DNA from: Citrobacter sp.
Lineage (GTDB): Bacteria; Pseudomonadota; Gammaproteobacteria; Enterobacterales; Enterobacteriaceae
Direction: 5' to 3'
Length of the DNA: 54,640 bases
Assembly: GCA_019415335.1 (NCBI GenBank)
Contig: DXKH01000035.1
Span: forward strand, 1 to 54,640
Every line of letters starts with the position of its first letter. Positions within the stretch are counted from its first letter, which is position 1. Positions 1 through 12,263 of the stretch are shown in pieces. The position numbers were made by a program, and so were the translations under genes. The notes under the pieces are model-generated. The model saw only the letters and a list, made by a program, of their open reading frames with translations. It did not search any database and was not told the DNA's origin.

Positions 1-339
<339 letters not shown>

Positions 340-347
340 CTTTAAGA

Positions 348-371
348 ACCCCGCCACCAGGCGGGGTTTTT
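348..371 (+). terminator. Rho-independent terminator of rnpB
   Basis: The stem ACCCCGCC/GGCGGGGT with an ACCA loop is followed by TTTT, nine bases past the mature rnpB end. Related hairpins recur near 458-481, 568-591 and 678-700 in the tandem repeats. The copies with CTGCC or GACGGGG are mispaired and probably weaker. Confidence 0.85.
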
Positions 372-867
372 GCTTTGTAGATGATATAGATGAATGACTG
401 TCCACGACGCTATGCTCAAAAGAACGCGGCTTATCGGTCAGCTTCACTACTTTAAGAACCCTGCCACCAGACGGGGTTTTTGCTTTGTAGATGATGTAGA
501 TGAATGACTGTCCACGACGCTATGCTCAAAAGAAAGCGGCTTATCGGGCAGCGTCACCACTTTAAGAACCCCGCCACCAGACGGGGTTTTTGCTTTGTAG
601 ATGATGTGGATGAATGACTGTCCACGACGCTATGCTCAAAAGAACGCGGCTTATCGGTCAGCGTCACTACTTTAAGAAGCCTGCCACCAGGCGGGGTTTT
701 GCTTATGTGGCAGCGAAAATAAAATGTGGCTTAACTCAAATTTATCACCGCTAACCCCCTCTCATTTTGTTACGAAACAGGGCATTACTTAGATCTGATA
801 CTTATTGCTCATGCCAGTGTTGTTTGTAAGATGACCAGTAGGAATATTTCTCTATGTAGAGGGAATT

Positions 868-2502
868 ATGGCGAAGGGATACATCCTTCACATGTACGAT
901 CGCACCACGTGTGGCGGTCGTGTACTGGAAGGAGCACCAAACAGAAGAACCAACGGCACATCAGTTGCACGAATGGGTGATAAAGTCACTTGCGGCAAAG
1001 ATGGCAAGACCTATAGCCTCATCGGCGGCATATCATGGATAAAAACAGAGGGTCGCCTTGTTGCAGGTAGCCTGGACAGTTGCAGCAGTTGCCCCTGTAA
1101 CGCAAAAATCATTCCGCAGATTACCGTGCAAACCTATGAATCTCGCGGTGAATCCAGTGTCACTTTGCCAGTAGCGGCAGCCCCATCTCCGACAGTCGTT
1201 TCCTCAAATTCATCAACCCTGGCGGGTTCCGCTGTCCAGTTACCCGTCCCCGTCTTTGCCAAATCCAGAGAACGCGGAACAGGAAATACAGATGCAGGAA
1301 AACAACAAGAACCTCATACTCATTTTGCGGAAATGGGCCTCTTCCGGGCAGCACCTGCTGCTGATGCTGTAACAGATTCAGATTCCCCGCAGCACGCGCA
1401 GACGGCAAAGAAAAAACCACAAGTCCCGGAAGATATCCCTAAACCGAAGAAGCGTAGCGCTCTGTATAAGTGGTTCAACGGCAATCATGAAGAGGTGCAA
1501 TATCAGGTCGCAGTTGCAGCCGCCGCAAGTGCGACCAGAGCGCAAATCGCGACTGCCGGCGTCAACATTCTTGAGCAGGTCGCGGGACGGTTTACCACCT
1601 ACGGCACATGGGCCGCGACGGGGGCAGATGTTGCCGCTGGCGGCATAGGAATATCTGTTGCTGGTTTTTTAGTTGGCATGATGCCCGGCAGGCTCAACGA
1701 CCGTATGCGACTTGCTCAGATGAGTAAAGCGCCTACCCGTGTGCGCTTTATATGGGAGAGTGACAGTAACGGAAATCCCGTTCCGCATGGCTGGCACACT
1801 CCACCGGGTAAAGATATGGTGCGAGTCCGTAAAATGCTGTGGGACAACACCCGACAGGTCTACACCTTCACCACGGAAGAAGAAAACCCCGTTACCATTA
1901 TCTGGACCCCGGATCATTCCGGTGTTAACACTCCGTCAAACACAGGTAATCAGACATCGCCGAGGTTACCAGGGACGATTTTCGTTAATCCATTGCCGGA
2001 AGATACCCGGATCACCACGACGACAACTCCGGCCCCAGATGAGAAGAGTTTCGCAGATTACATTCTGATCCTGCCCGTGTCAGACATCCCGCCGATTTAT
2101 ATCTACATTCGCAACAATTCGGGGCAAGTCACTGGCAAGGGGCAAAAGGTCACTGGCACGTGGTTAACCGACGCAGGCCAGGGGAACGGATCGCCGATAC
2201 CATCTCAGATTGCCGATAAACTGCGTGATCGTACCTTCTCCCACTTTGATGGATTTAGGGAAGCATTCTGGAGAGAGGTAAGTAAAGATGTTGAGCTATC
2301 AAAGCAGTTCAAGAACTTTAATCAAACTAATATCCAGAAAGGTAACTCTCCCTTTTCTCGTAAAAATGACATCGTGGGGGGAAGGAAACGCTATGAAATA
2401 CATCACATAAAGCCAATCAGCCAAGGCGGTGATGTGTATGATATTGATAATATGAGAGTAATGACACCTAAACACCATATTGATACCCACTCAAAAAAAT
2501 AA
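868..2502 (+). CDS. PAAR-domain T6SS-type effector with Pyocin_S linker and C-terminal colicin E9-like HNH DNase
   Basis: A 544-aa modular toxin. Residues 1-90 are a PAAR spike-tip domain ([19 protein letters not shown], then a Cys cluster CSSCPC). A small hydrophobic/Gly-rich stretch lies near 245-275, and residues ~290-430 resemble the S-type pyocin linker ([20 protein letters not shown]). Residues ~415-544 align closely with the colicin E9/E2 DNase ([27 protein letters not shown]). The HNH metal finger is intact: HH at 512-513, GG, then H537 and H541, which correspond to E9 His102, His103, His127 and His131. The colicin receptor-binding and translocation domains are replaced by PAAR, which suggests delivery by a type VI secretion spike and DNA cleavage in the victim. 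The start has a good GAGGG Shine-Dalgarno. The Im-type gene follows 10 nt later. No T6SS structural genes lie in the window, so it is an orphan effector. The function is inferred from domain similarity. Confidence 0.9.
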   Translation: MAKGYILHMYDRTTCGGRVLEGAPNRRTNGTSVARMGDKVTCGKDGKTYSLIGGISWIKTEGRLVAGSLDSCSSCPCNAKIIPQITVQTYESRGESSVTLPVAAAPSPTVVSSNSSTLAGSAVQLPVPVFAKSRERGTGNTDAGKQQEPHTHFAEMGLFRAAPAADAVTDSDSPQHAQTAKKKPQVPEDIPKPKKRSALYKWFNGNHEEVQYQVAVAAAASATRAQIATAGVNILEQVAGRFTTYGTWAATGADVAAGGIGISVAGFLVGMMPGRLNDRMRLAQMSKAPTRVRFIWESDSNGNPVPHGWHTPPGKDMVRVRKMLWDNTRQVYTFTTEEENPVTIIWTPDHSGVNTPSNTGNQTSPRLPGTIFVNPLPEDTRITTTTTPAPDEKSFADYILILPVSDIPPIYIYIRNNSGQVTGKGQKVTGTWLTDAGQGNGSPIPSQIADKLRDRTFSHFDGFREAFWREVSKDVELSKQFKNFNQTNIQKGNSPFSRKNDIVGGRKRYEIHHIKPISQGGDVYDIDNMRVMTPKHHIDTHSKK

Positions 2503-2512
2503 GGTTACTAAT

Positions 2513-2773
2513 ATGACTGGAAAACAGAATTTTTCTGATTACACCGAGGGCGAATTTTTAGATTTTGTTCGTAAAATATGCAATGCCGAAGGGGCGACGG
2601 AAAAAGAAAATGACAAATTGGTCGAAGAGTTTGAACGTTTAACTGAGCATCCTGATGGCTCTGACTTGATTTTTTATCCTCGCGATGATCGAGAAGATAG
2701 TCCTGAGGGGATCGTGCAAGAAGTCAAAGAATGGCGAAAAGCCAATGGCAAACCCGGCTTTCGCGATGAGTAA
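2513..2773 (+). CDS. Im9/ImS-type DNase immunity protein
   Basis: An 86-aa acidic protein that aligns without gaps to colicin immunity protein Im9: SDYT at 8-11, EFL at 14-16, ICNA at 22-25, TEHP at 44-47, GSDLI at 49-53, YP at 55-56, and a GIV..VK.WR..NGK.GF tail. It should bind and block the HNH DNase encoded just upstream. Position 54, a Tyr hot spot in Im9, is Phe here. The helix-II specificity positions 33, 34 and 38 read N, D, E (Im9: L, V, T), which indicates a distinct toxin/immunity specificity. ATG at 2513 is chosen over the upstream in-frame ATG at 2480, which lies inside the toxin gene. The ribosome-binding AAGG overlaps the toxin stop codon, so the pair is likely co-transcribed. 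Confidence 0.93.
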   Translation: MTGKQNFSDYTEGEFLDFVRKICNAEGATEKENDKLVEEFERLTEHPDGSDLIFYPRDDREDSPEGIVQEVKEWRKANGKPGFRDE

Positions 2774-2848
2774 GTTCCATCCGTGAACGAATGGCTGGGC
2801 TTCATCCCGGCCTTTCTTTTGTTTTTTAAGGCTACTACAACGCTGTTG

Positions 2849-2934
2849 CCTGATAGCGCTTCGCTTATCAGGACTACGAACAGCGCACTGAATCCTCCAG
2901 GCTGGATAAGATGCGATACCATCGCCATCCGGCA
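2849..2934. repeat. REP/BIME element
   Basis: A palindromic unit CCTGATAGCGCTTCGC..TCAGG at 2849-2872 is followed by a degenerate inverse unit (GGCTGGATAAG ... CATCCGGCA) up to about 2934. This is a typical enterobacterial intergenic BIME after the immunity gene. Confidence 0.75.
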
Positions 2935-3475
2935 TGGTTTTGAAATACCCGCAGATAAGAGATTTCTGGTTCTGTGAGCGTCAACACAAAACGCTGCCAG
3001 TAATGAGTTTGGCAAGAGAAACGAAAAGCAAACGTTATCCCGGGTAAAATTACACGCTGAAAAAATGAAGAATGGCAGTGTTAACATGTTGTTGTAAATG
3101 ATAACTGTTTGTGTGCTTATATTTAATTAATGATAAATTCAATGTTTCTTTACAAACAAATAAGGCAAAAAAGCGTGATGTGTAACGTTATTTAACCCAA
3201 CTTATCTCCTGGATATAATTATATTTGATAAATTACTTATTAAATTTAATGAACAAATTGACCATTAACTGCCCGATAATTGCTTGAAATATCATCATTC
3301 CTCATTTTCAAACGTGAGGGGAAAATAACGTGTGTTATCGCCATAAAATATTGTTATCCCCCCCTCTTTTTTTGACAAAAATCAGGCTAAAGTGACATGG
3401 TGTTTATGTAATGCATTGAATAAAAAGAGTTTATTTATTTTATAATAACCACTTGAAATATAGGTGAAGGTAATT
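2935..3475. other. Gene-free AT-rich region upstream of tdcA
   Basis: I find no convincing gene here. The stretch from about 3060 is strongly AT-rich with many A/T tracts, as expected of a regulated promoter region bound by bending proteins. E. coli has the divergent activator gene tdcR near this place. No comparable ORF is visible, in line with relatives that lack tdcR. Confidence 0.6.
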
Positions 3476-3519
3476 TGTGAGTGGTCGCACATATCCTGCT
3501 TCACGTAATTTGTTACACT
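3476..3519 (+). promoter_or_regulatory. Predicted tdcA promoter with CRP site
   Basis: TGTGA-GTGGTC-GCACA (3476-3491) matches the CRP consensus at 9 of 10 core positions. A -10-like TACACT lies at 3514-3519. A start near 3525 would put the CRP site at about -41.5, the class II position, leaving a leader of about 30 nt. The E. coli tdc operon is known to need CRP. The -10 assignment is an inference from spacing. Confidence 0.7.
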
Positions 3520-3554
3520 TCACGCCGTCAACAAGGTTATTAACGCAGGTCGAT

Positions 3555-4493
3555 ATGAATACGTTCGCTCTCCCTAAAACACAGCAGTTAGTGGTCTTTC
3601 AGGAAGTCATCAGAAGCGGTTCTATCGGTTCTGCGGCAAAAGAGTTAGGGTTAACTCAGCCGGCTGTTAGTAAAATCATTAACGACATTGAAGCTTATTT
3701 CGGCGTTGAGTTGGTGGTTCGCAAAAATACCGGCGTCACCTTAACCCATGCAGGGCAGGTTTTACTCTCCTGGTCTGAATCCATCACCCGTGAGATGAAA
3801 AACATGGTGAATGAGATGAACAGCATGACCGACAACACGGTGGTTGATATCTCATTCGGGTTTCCTTCGCTGATTGGTTTTACCTTTATGTCCGATATGA
3901 TCCAGAAGTTCAAAGAGGTCTACCCAAAATCACAGGTCTCCATGTATGAGGCGCAGCTCTCCTCATTCCTGCCGGCGATCCGCGACGGGCGACTGGATTT
4001 CGCGATTGGTACGCTCAGCGATGAAATGAAATTGCAGGATCTGCACGTCGAGCCGCTCTTTGAATCGGAGTTCGTGCTGGTGGCGAATAAGTCCCGAACA
4101 TGCACCGGCACCACCACACTGGAATCGTTGCAGAACGAACAGTGGGTGTTGCCACAAACGAATATGGGCTACTACAGCGAACTCCTCACCACCCTGCAAA
4201 GAAATGGCATCAGCATCGAAAACATCGTTAAAACCGACTCCGTTGTGACCATTTATAATCTTGTTCTCAATGCTAATTTTCTGACAGTGATTCCATGCGA
4301 TATGGCCGCACCTTTTGGTTCGAACCAGTTTATTACTCTCCCTGTAGAAGAATCGTTACCCATTGCACGCTATGCCGCAATATGGTCAAAAAACTATCGT
4401 ATTAAAAAAGCCGCATCGGTTTTGGTTGAATTAGCCAAAGAATATTCATCTTATAAAGGTTGCAGACGAAAGCAATTAATTGAAATTAACTAA
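3555..4493 (+). CDS. tdcA: LysR-family activator of the tdc operon
   Basis: A 312-aa LysR-type regulator that activates the threonine-degradation operon it heads. The N-terminal winged helix is at about residues 7-66 (VFQEVIRSGSIGSAAKELG, LTQPAVSKIIND). The C-terminal effector domain covers 90-300 (FGFPSLIGF, YNLVLNA). Length and sequence match E. coli TdcA. I start at the ATG at 3555, not the ORF opening at 3477, because the alignment begins there (MNTFALPKTQ versus MSTILLPKTQ), an AGGT motif precedes it, and the predicted promoter lies upstream at 3476-3519. tdcB follows after 99 bp on the same strand. Confidence 0.96.
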   Translation: MNTFALPKTQQLVVFQEVIRSGSIGSAAKELGLTQPAVSKIINDIEAYFGVELVVRKNTGVTLTHAGQVLLSWSESITREMKNMVNEMNSMTDNTVVDISFGFPSLIGFTFMSDMIQKFKEVYPKSQVSMYEAQLSSFLPAIRDGRLDFAIGTLSDEMKLQDLHVEPLFESEFVLVANKSRTCTGTTTLESLQNEQWVLPQTNMGYYSELLTTLQRNGISIENIVKTDSVVTIYNLVLNANFLTVIPCDMAAPFGSNQFITLPVEESLPIARYAAIWSKNYRIKKAASVLVELAKEYSSYKGCRRKQLIEIN

Positions 4494-4592
4494 CCGATTA
4501 AATTTAATTTAATCCTCAATTCATACCATCGTTCTTAATATTAGACGCTGGTTACGGCTATCTATTACTTTACTATCAGGTAAGAGGTTACA

Positions 4593-5582
4593 ATGCACAT
4601 TACTTACGATCTCCCGGTTGCCATTGAAGATATCCTCGAAGCAAAAAAACGACTGGCGGGGAAAATATATAAAACAGGCATGCCTCGTTCTAACTATTTT
4701 AGTGAGCGGTGCAAAGGGGAAATATTCCTTAAATTTGAAAACATGCAGCGTACCGGTTCATTTAAAATTCGTGGCGCGTTTAACAAGCTCAGTTCATTGA
4801 CGGATGAGGAAAAACGCAAAGGTGTTGTTGCATGTTCAGCGGGCAACCACGCACAAGGGGTTTCCCTCTCCTGCGCGATGCTGGGCATTGATGGCAAAGT
4901 GGTGATGCCGAAGGGCGCGCCGAAGTCGAAAGTGGCTGCCACCTGTGATTACTCGGCGGAAGTGGTGCTGCACGGCGATAACTTCAACGACACCATCGCC
5001 AAGGTCAGTGAGATTGTCGAAATGGAAGGGCGTATTTTTATTCCGCCGTATGACGATCCGAAAGTGATTGCCGGCCAGGGCACCATCGGTCTGGAAATTA
5101 TGGAAGATTTGTATGATGTCGATAACGTGATTGTTCCTATCGGCGGCGGCGGTTTAATTGCCGGTATTGCTATTGCCATTAAATCTATTAACCCGACCAT
5201 TAAAGTGATTGGCGTGCAGTCTGAAAACGTACACGGCATGGCGGCGTCTTATCAGGCTGGAGAAATAACCACGCACCGAACGACCGGCACCCTGGCGGAT
5301 GGTTGTGATGTTTCCCGCCCGGGTAAATTAACTTACGAAATTGTGCGTGAATTAGTGGATGACATTGTCCTGGTTAGCGAAGACGAAATTCGTAACAGCA
5401 TGATTGCTTTAATTCAACGCAACAAAGTGGTGACAGAAGGTGCAGGTGCACTGGCATGTGCTGCTTTATTAAGCGGGAAATTAGATGCCTATATCCAGAA
5501 CAGAAAAACGGTCAGCATTATTTCTGGCGGCAATATCGATCTTTCTCGTGTATCGCAAATTACGGGTTTAGCTGACGCGTAA
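4593..5582 (+). CDS. tdcB: Catabolic threonine dehydratase
   Basis: A PLP enzyme that deaminates L-threonine (and serine) to 2-oxobutyrate (or pyruvate) plus ammonia, the first step of the anaerobic route encoded by this operon. The 329-aa length equals that of E. coli TdcB. The PLP lysine is K58 in GSFKIRGA, the phosphate-binding glycine loop is IGGGGL near 183-188, and SAGNHAQGV is present at about 83-91. It is a single-domain catabolic type that lacks the C-terminal ACT-like regulatory domain of biosynthetic IlvA. E. coli TdcB is activated by AMP. The start has a GAGG motif just upstream. Confidence 0.97.
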   Translation: MHITYDLPVAIEDILEAKKRLAGKIYKTGMPRSNYFSERCKGEIFLKFENMQRTGSFKIRGAFNKLSSLTDEEKRKGVVACSAGNHAQGVSLSCAMLGIDGKVVMPKGAPKSKVAATCDYSAEVVLHGDNFNDTIAKVSEIVEMEGRIFIPPYDDPKVIAGQGTIGLEIMEDLYDVDNVIVPIGGGGLIAGIAIAIKSINPTIKVIGVQSENVHGMAASYQAGEITTHRTTGTLADGCDVSRPGKLTYEIVRELVDDIVLVSEDEIRNSMIALIQRNKVVTEGAGALACAALLSGKLDAYIQNRKTVSIISGGNIDLSRVSQITGLADA

Positions 5583-5613
5583 ATCCGGCTATTAATCTCT
5601 TCGTTGAGGATAG

Positions 5614-6954
<1,341 letters not shown>

Positions 6955-6985
6955 TCCTTAAGCTCAGGATGAGCGGAGTAGTGAA

Positions 6986-8194
6986 ATGAATGAGTTTCCG
7001 ATAGTTCTGGTTATTAATTGTGGATCGTCTTCAATTAAGTTTTCAGTACTTGATGCAAATAACTGCGACGTATTAATGGCAGGCATTGCGGATGGTATTA
7101 ATTCGGAAAATGCGTTCTTATCTGTAAATGGAGGTGAGCCAGTCACGCTGGCTCACCACAGCTACGAAGGCGCATTAAAAGCGATTGCGTTTGAACTGGA
7201 AAAACGCAATTTAAATGACAGCGTGGCCTTAATTGGCCACCGCATTGCCCACGGTGGAAATATCTTTACCGAATCAGCGATTATTACCGATGAGGTTATT
7301 GATAATATTCGCCGTGTTTCACCCCTGGCGCCGTTACATAATTACGCGAATCTGAGCGGGATTGAATCTGCACAGCATCTGTTCCCCGGCGTCACCCAGG
7401 TGGCGGTATTTGATACCAGCTTCCACCAGACCATGGCACCTGAAGCTTACCTGTATGGCCTGCCGTGGAAGTATTTCGAAGAGCTGGGTGTGCGGCGCTA
7501 CGGCTTCCACGGAACGTCGCATCGCTATGTTTCTCAACGTGCGCATGAGCTGCTTGCGCTGTCCGAACAGGACTCCGGCCTGGTGATTGCCCACCTTGGC
7601 AACGGGGCGTCAATCTGTGCCGTCCGTAATGGCCACAGCGTCGACACCTCAATGGGGATGACGCCGCTGGAAGGGCTGATGATGGGGACGCGCAGCGGCG
7701 ATGTGGACTTCGGCGCGATGGCGTGGGTCGCCAGCGAAACCCACCAGACTCTGAGCGATCTGGAGCGGGTCGTGAATAAAGAGTCCGGTCTGCTCGGGAT
7801 TTCTGGCCTGTCGTCCGACTTAAGGGTGCTGGAAAAAGCCTGGCATGAAGGACACGAGCGCGCACAGCTGGCGATTAAAACCTTTGTTCACCGCATTGCC
7901 CGTCATATTGCCGGACATGCCGCTTCGTTACACCGTCTGGACGGTATTATTTTTACCGGCGGTATTGGTGAGAACTCGGTATTAATTCGTCGTCTGGTGG
8001 TTGAGCATCTGACGGTATTGGGGGTGAATATCGACAGCGAGCGAAATAACCTGTCGAATTCTCATGGCGAGCGCATTATTTCCACCCCTGAGGCCCGGGT
8101 TATTTGCGCTGTGATCCCAACAAACGAAGAAAAAATGATTGCGCTCGATGCGATTCAATTAGGCCGCATTAACGCAGCCGTGGAATACGCCTAA
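6986..8194 (+). CDS. tdcD: Propionate/acetate kinase
   Basis: A 402-aa ASKHA-fold kinase that converts propionyl phosphate plus ADP to propionate and ATP, the energy-yielding last step of threonine fermentation. The acetate-kinase signatures are clear: NCGSSSIKF at 11-19, HRIAHGG near 85, GFHGTSH near 174, and the ATP-binding GGIGEN near 330. The length equals that of E. coli TdcD. It sits 31 bp after tdcC, preceded by GAGCGGAG. Confidence 0.97.
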   Translation: MNEFPIVLVINCGSSSIKFSVLDANNCDVLMAGIADGINSENAFLSVNGGEPVTLAHHSYEGALKAIAFELEKRNLNDSVALIGHRIAHGGNIFTESAIITDEVIDNIRRVSPLAPLHNYANLSGIESAQHLFPGVTQVAVFDTSFHQTMAPEAYLYGLPWKYFEELGVRRYGFHGTSHRYVSQRAHELLALSEQDSGLVIAHLGNGASICAVRNGHSVDTSMGMTPLEGLMMGTRSGDVDFGAMAWVASETHQTLSDLERVVNKESGLLGISGLSSDLRVLEKAWHEGHERAQLAIKTFVHRIARHIAGHAASLHRLDGIIFTGGIGENSVLIRRLVVEHLTVLGVNIDSERNNLSNSHGERIISTPEARVICAVIPTNEEKMIALDAIQLGRINAAVEYA

Positions 8195-8227
8195 TTTATT
8201 TGTTGTTCTGTAGAGAGATTATTTTTC

Positions 8228-10522
8228 ATGAAGGTAGATATCGATACCAGCGATATGCTGTATGCCGAAGCATGGCTTGGCTTTAAAGGTACGGACTGGA
8301 AAGAAGAAATTAATGTCCGTGATTTTATTCAGCACAACTATACGCCTTATGAAGGGGATGAATCCTTCCTGGCTGATGCAACGCCTGCCACCACAGCATT
8401 GTGGGAAAAGGTGATGGCGGGCATCCGTATCGAAAACGCGACGCATGCGCCGGTCGATTTCGATACCAATATTGCGACCACCATTACCGCGCACGATGCG
8501 GGTTACATTGAGCAGGAACTGGAGAAGATCGTCGGTCTGCAAACGGATAAACCGCTGAAGCGCGCGCTGCATCCGTTTGGCGGCGTCAACATGATCAAAA
8601 GCTCGTTCGATGCTTATGGTCGTGAAATGGATCCGAACTTCGAGTACCTGTTTACCGAACTGCGTAAAACCCACAACCAGGGTGTTTTTGACGCCTATTC
8701 TCCGGACATGCTGCGCTGCCGTAAATCCGGTGTGCTGACCGGTTTGCCGGACGGCTATGGTCGTGGGCGCATTATCGGCGATTATCGCCGCGTAGCGCTG
8801 TACGGCATCCGCTATCTGGTGCGTGAGCGTGAACTGCAGTTTGCCGATCTCCAGTCGAATCTGGAGTGGGGACAGAATCTGGAAGCCACGATTCGCCTGC
8901 GTGAAGAGTTGGCGGAGCACCGTCGCGCGCTGCTGCAAATGCAGGAGATGGCGGCAAAATATGGCTGCGATATCTCTCGCCCGGCGCGTAACGCGCAGGA
9001 AGCGGTACAGTGGGTCTACTTTGCCTATCTGGCGGCGGTGAAATCGCAAAACGGCGGCGCGATGTCGCTGGGCCGCACCGCATCGTTCCTCGATATTTAT
9101 ATCGAGCGCGATTTCAATGCCGGGATCCTGACAGAGCAACAGGCGCAGGAGTTGATCGACCACTTCATCATGAAGATCCGGATGGTGCGCTTCCTGCGTA
9201 CGCCGGAGTTTGACACGCTGTTCTCCGGCGATCCGATCTGGGCGACCGAAGTCATCGGCGGGATGGGGCTGGATGGTCGCACGCTGGTGACCAAAAACGC
9301 TTTCCGTTATCTGCATACGCTGCACACGATGGGACCGGCTCCGGAGCCGAACCTCACCGTGCTGTGGTCAGAAGCGTTGCCTATCGCGTTTAAAAAGTAT
9401 GCCGCGCAGGTCTCTATCGTCACCTCGTCACTGCAATATGAAAACGACGATCTGATGCGGACCGACTTTAACAGCGACGACTACGCGATCGCCTGCTGCG
9501 TGAGCCCGATGGTGATCGGTAAGCAGATGCAGTTCTTCGGCGCGCGCGCCAACCTCGCCAAAACGCTGCTGTACGCAATCAACGGCGGGGTGGATGAGAA
9601 GCTGAAAATCCAGGTGGGGCCGAAAACCGCGCCGTTGCTGGACGACGTGCTGGACTACGACACGGTGATGGACAGTCTGGACCACTTTATGGACTGGCTG
9701 GCGGTGCAGTACATCAGCGCGCTGAACATCATCCACTACATGCACGACAAGTACAGTTACGAAGCGTCGCTGATGGCGCTGCACGATCGCGACGTCTATC
9801 GCACGATGGCGTGCGGGATTGCCGGGCTGTCGGTGGCGGCGGATTCACTCTCTGCAATCAAATACGCAACGGTGAAACCGGTTCGTGACCATAACGGACT
9901 GGCGGTCGATTTCGTGATTGAAGGGGAATATCCGCAATACGGCAATAACGACGAGCGCGTGGACAGCATCGCCTGCGATCTGGTTGAACGCTTTATGAAG
10001 AAAATTAAAGTGTTGCCGACCTACCGGAACGCGGTACCGACGCAGTCGATTCTGACCATCACCTCCAACGTGGTGTACGGGCAGAAAACCGGGAATACCC
10101 CGGACGGACGTCGCGCCGGAACGCCATTCGCGCCGGGCGCTAACCCGATGCACGGGCGTGACCGCAAAGGCGCTGTCGCCTCGCTAACCTCAGTAGCGAA
10201 ACTACCGTTCACCTACGCGAAAGACGGGATTTCGTACACCTTCTCGATTGTGCCTGCGGCACTTGGGAAAGAGGATCCGGTGCGAAAAACCAACCTGGTC
10301 GGGCTGCTTGATGGGTACTTCCATCATGAAGCGCACGTGGAAGGTGGGCAGCACCTGAACGTTAACGTCATGAACAAGGAGATGTTACTGGATGCTATTG
10401 AACATCCGGAAAACTATCCGAACCTGACGATCCGTGTCTCCGGCTACGCGGTGCGCTTCAACGCGCTCACCCGTGAGCAGCAGCAGGACGTCATTTCGCG
10501 TACTTTCACCCAGGCGATGTAA
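8228..10522 (+). CDS. tdcE: 2-Ketobutyrate/pyruvate formate-lyase (glycyl radical enzyme)
   Basis: A 764-aa glycyl-radical enzyme that cleaves 2-oxobutyrate (or pyruvate) with CoA to propionyl-CoA (acetyl-CoA) and formate. The catalytic cysteine pair is C423-C424 in IACCVSP. The radical glycine is G739 in RVSGYAVRF near the C-terminus. The length matches E. coli TdcE and is four residues longer than PflB. No activase gene is in the operon. In E. coli the PflB activase serves it, an assumption here. The gene starts 33 bp after tdcD with AGAGAG upstream. Confidence 0.97.
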   Translation: MKVDIDTSDMLYAEAWLGFKGTDWKEEINVRDFIQHNYTPYEGDESFLADATPATTALWEKVMAGIRIENATHAPVDFDTNIATTITAHDAGYIEQELEKIVGLQTDKPLKRALHPFGGVNMIKSSFDAYGREMDPNFEYLFTELRKTHNQGVFDAYSPDMLRCRKSGVLTGLPDGYGRGRIIGDYRRVALYGIRYLVRERELQFADLQSNLEWGQNLEATIRLREELAEHRRALLQMQEMAAKYGCDISRPARNAQEAVQWVYFAYLAAVKSQNGGAMSLGRTASFLDIYIERDFNAGILTEQQAQELIDHFIMKIRMVRFLRTPEFDTLFSGDPIWATEVIGGMGLDGRTLVTKNAFRYLHTLHTMGPAPEPNLTVLWSEALPIAFKKYAAQVSIVTSSLQYENDDLMRTDFNSDDYAIACCVSPMVIGKQMQFFGARANLAKTLLYAINGGVDEKLKIQVGPKTAPLLDDVLDYDTVMDSLDHFMDWLAVQYISALNIIHYMHDKYSYEASLMALHDRDVYRTMACGIAGLSVAADSLSAIKYATVKPVRDHNGLAVDFVIEGEYPQYGNNDERVDSIACDLVERFMKKIKVLPTYRNAVPTQSILTITSNVVYGQKTGNTPDGRRAGTPFAPGANPMHGRDRKGAVASLTSVAKLPFTYAKDGISYTFSIVPAALGKEDPVRKTNLVGLLDGYFHHEAHVEGGQHLNVNVMNKEMLLDAIEHPENYPNLTIRVSGYAVRFNALTREQQQDVISRTFTQAM

Positions 10523-10526
10523 CGTT

Positions 10527-10554
10527 ATCGGGGCGGTCTGCGGATCGCCCCGAT
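10527..10554 (+). terminator. Intra-operon hairpin between tdcE and tdcG
   Basis: A perfect 9-bp stem ATCGGGGCG/CGCCCCGAT with a 10-nt loop lies just after the tdcE stop, where tdcF stands in E. coli. The T-tract is weak (TTCATTATG), so it looks like an attenuator or RNA-stabilising/processing hairpin more than a full terminator. Confidence 0.55.
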
Positions 10555-10607
10555 TCATTATGCGTATAAAAACCTGGTCTCCACTGAACGAGTCCGAGGG
10601 TCTAGAA

Positions 10608-11972
10608 ATGATTAGCGCATTCGATATTTTCAAACCTGGCATTGGTCCTTCCAGTTCGCATACCGTAGGGCCAATGAATGCAGGAAAACGGTTTATCGAT
10701 CAACTGGTCAGCAGTGGAAGCTTATCGCGCACGACGCGCATGTCGGTTGATCTGTATGGTTCACTGTCGCTGACCGGAAAAGGCCATGCGACCGATACCG
10801 CCATTATGATGGGGCTGGCCGGAAACACGCCGCAAAGCGTCAACATTGACGCCATCCCCGCGTTTATTGACGAGGTGACCCGTACCGGTCGCTTGCCGGT
10901 CGCTGAGGGGTCACATGTCGTTGATTTCCCGGTTACCGACAGCATTGTTTTTCATGGTGAAACGCTGCCTCGTCACGAGAACGGTATGCGGATCACCGCC
11001 TGGGAAAACCAGGACACGCTACTGAGTAAAACTTACTACTCGATTGGCGGCGGGTTTATCGTTGAGGAAGAGCGCTTTGGTCAGGCACACGACGTGGAAG
11101 CGCCGGTCCCTTATGATTTTCATTCCGCCAGCGAGCTACTGAAACTGTGCGAGCGCAATGGCCTTTCGGTCTCCGGACTGATGATGCAAAACGAACTGGC
11201 ACTGCGCAGCAAGGCGGAGATTGATGCCGGATTTGCTCATATCTGGGACGTGATGCATGCGGGCATAGAACGTGGGATGAATACCGAAGGCGTCTTACCA
11301 GGCCCGCTGAATGTACCGCGCCGCGCGGTGGCGTTACGCCGTCTGCTGGTCTCCAGTGACAGTCTCTCCAGCGACCCGATGAACGTCATCGACTGGATCA
11401 ACATGTTTGCCCTCGCGGTCAGCGAGGAGAATGCGGCAGGCGGGCGCGTGGTGACAGCGCCAACCAATGGGGCATGCGGCATTATTCCAGCCGTTCTGGC
11501 CTATTACGATAAATTCCGCCGTCCGCTGAATGCCAACTCCATTGCGCGTTATCTGCTGGCGGCCGGGGCCATCGGAGCGCTGTACAAAATGAATGCGTCA
11601 ATTTCCGGGGCGGAAGTTGGCTGTCAGGGCGAGATCGGCGTGGCCAGTTCAATGGCGGCGGCGGGGTTGACCGAACTGCTGGGTGGCAGTCCGGCGCAGG
11701 TTTGTATCGCGGCGGAAATTGCCATGGAACACAACCTCGGCTTAACCTGTGACCCGGTGGCCGGGCAGGTGCAGATCCCGTGTATTGAACGCAATGCGAT
11801 CAACGCGGTTAAAGCCGTTAACGCCGCCCGTATGGCGCTGCGCCGTACCTCCGAACCGCGAGTCTCACTGGATAAGGTCATCGAGACCATGTACGAGACC
11901 GGTAAGGACATGAACGATAAGTACCGCGAAACGTCGCGCGGTGGTTTAGCGATCAAAGTGGTGTGCAGTTAG
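10608..11972 (+). CDS. tdcG: L-serine dehydratase (Fe-S type)
   Basis: A 454-aa oxygen-sensitive [4Fe-4S] L-serine ammonia-lyase that makes pyruvate and ammonia. The fused beta-alpha architecture is seen: residues 1-150 hold [12 protein letters not shown], and the later domain holds [17 protein letters not shown], and [12 protein letters not shown] with the cluster cysteines. It matches E. coli TdcG in length. The ATG at 10608 is chosen because MISAFDIF aligns with the E. coli start and GAGGG precedes it. The longer ORF (from 10434) overlaps tdcE. tdcF is absent between tdcE and tdcG. Confidence 0.96.
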   Translation: MISAFDIFKPGIGPSSSHTVGPMNAGKRFIDQLVSSGSLSRTTRMSVDLYGSLSLTGKGHATDTAIMMGLAGNTPQSVNIDAIPAFIDEVTRTGRLPVAEGSHVVDFPVTDSIVFHGETLPRHENGMRITAWENQDTLLSKTYYSIGGGFIVEEERFGQAHDVEAPVPYDFHSASELLKLCERNGLSVSGLMMQNELALRSKAEIDAGFAHIWDVMHAGIERGMNTEGVLPGPLNVPRRAVALRRLLVSSDSLSSDPMNVIDWINMFALAVSEENAAGGRVVTAPTNGACGIIPAVLAYYDKFRRPLNANSIARYLLAAGAIGALYKMNASISGAEVGCQGEIGVASSMAAAGLTELLGGSPAQVCIAAEIAMEHNLGLTCDPVAGQVQIPCIERNAINAVKAVNAARMALRRTSEPRVSLDKVIETMYETGKDMNDKYRETSRGGLAIKVVCS

Positions 11973-11989
11973 CTAACACCAGAAAGCTT

Positions 11990-12246
11990 GCCGGATGACG
12001 GCTGTCGCCTTATTCGGCCTGGATGTTTATCGCTTGTAGGCCCGATAAGCTTGCGCCATCGGGCATTTGGTTGTTTTGCCGGATGACGGCTGTCGCCTTA
12101 CCCGGCCTGGATGTTTATCGCTTGTAGGCCCGATAAGCTTGCGCCATCGGGCATTTGGTTGTTTTGCCGGATGACGGCTGGCGCCTTATCCGGCCTGGAT
12201 GTTCATCGCTCGCAGGCCCGATAAGCCTGCGCCATCGGGCATTTCA
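11990..12246. repeat. Three tandem 88-bp BIME units
   Basis: GCCGGATGACGGCTG blocks begin at 11990, 12078 and 12166, exactly 88 bp apart. Each is followed by an inverse REP (GGCCCGATAAGC ... GCGCCATCGGGC). The first two units are almost identical and the third has about ten changes. They lie between tdcG and the terminator at 12264 and contain no ORF. Such arrays often mark gyrase/IHF sites or mRNA 3'-end protection; that role is general knowledge and was not tested here. Confidence 0.9.
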
Positions 12247-12263
12247 TCCATTGTCAGCCATCT

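Noticed and set aside
2639..3087. ORFs on both strands over the REP region after the immunity gene
   Set aside because: They read through REP palindromes, partly antisense to the immunity gene, and have no plausible start sites.
8219..9325. Long minus-strand ORF (368 aa) opposite tdcE
   Set aside because: It is antisense to a clearly conserved gene, with Arg/Gln/His-rich low-quality sequence; a shadow of GC-rich codons.
11990..12246. 88-bp repeats as a possible CRISPR array or insertion element
   Set aside because: They are REP/BIME palindromes with identical intervening DNA and no cas genes or transposase.
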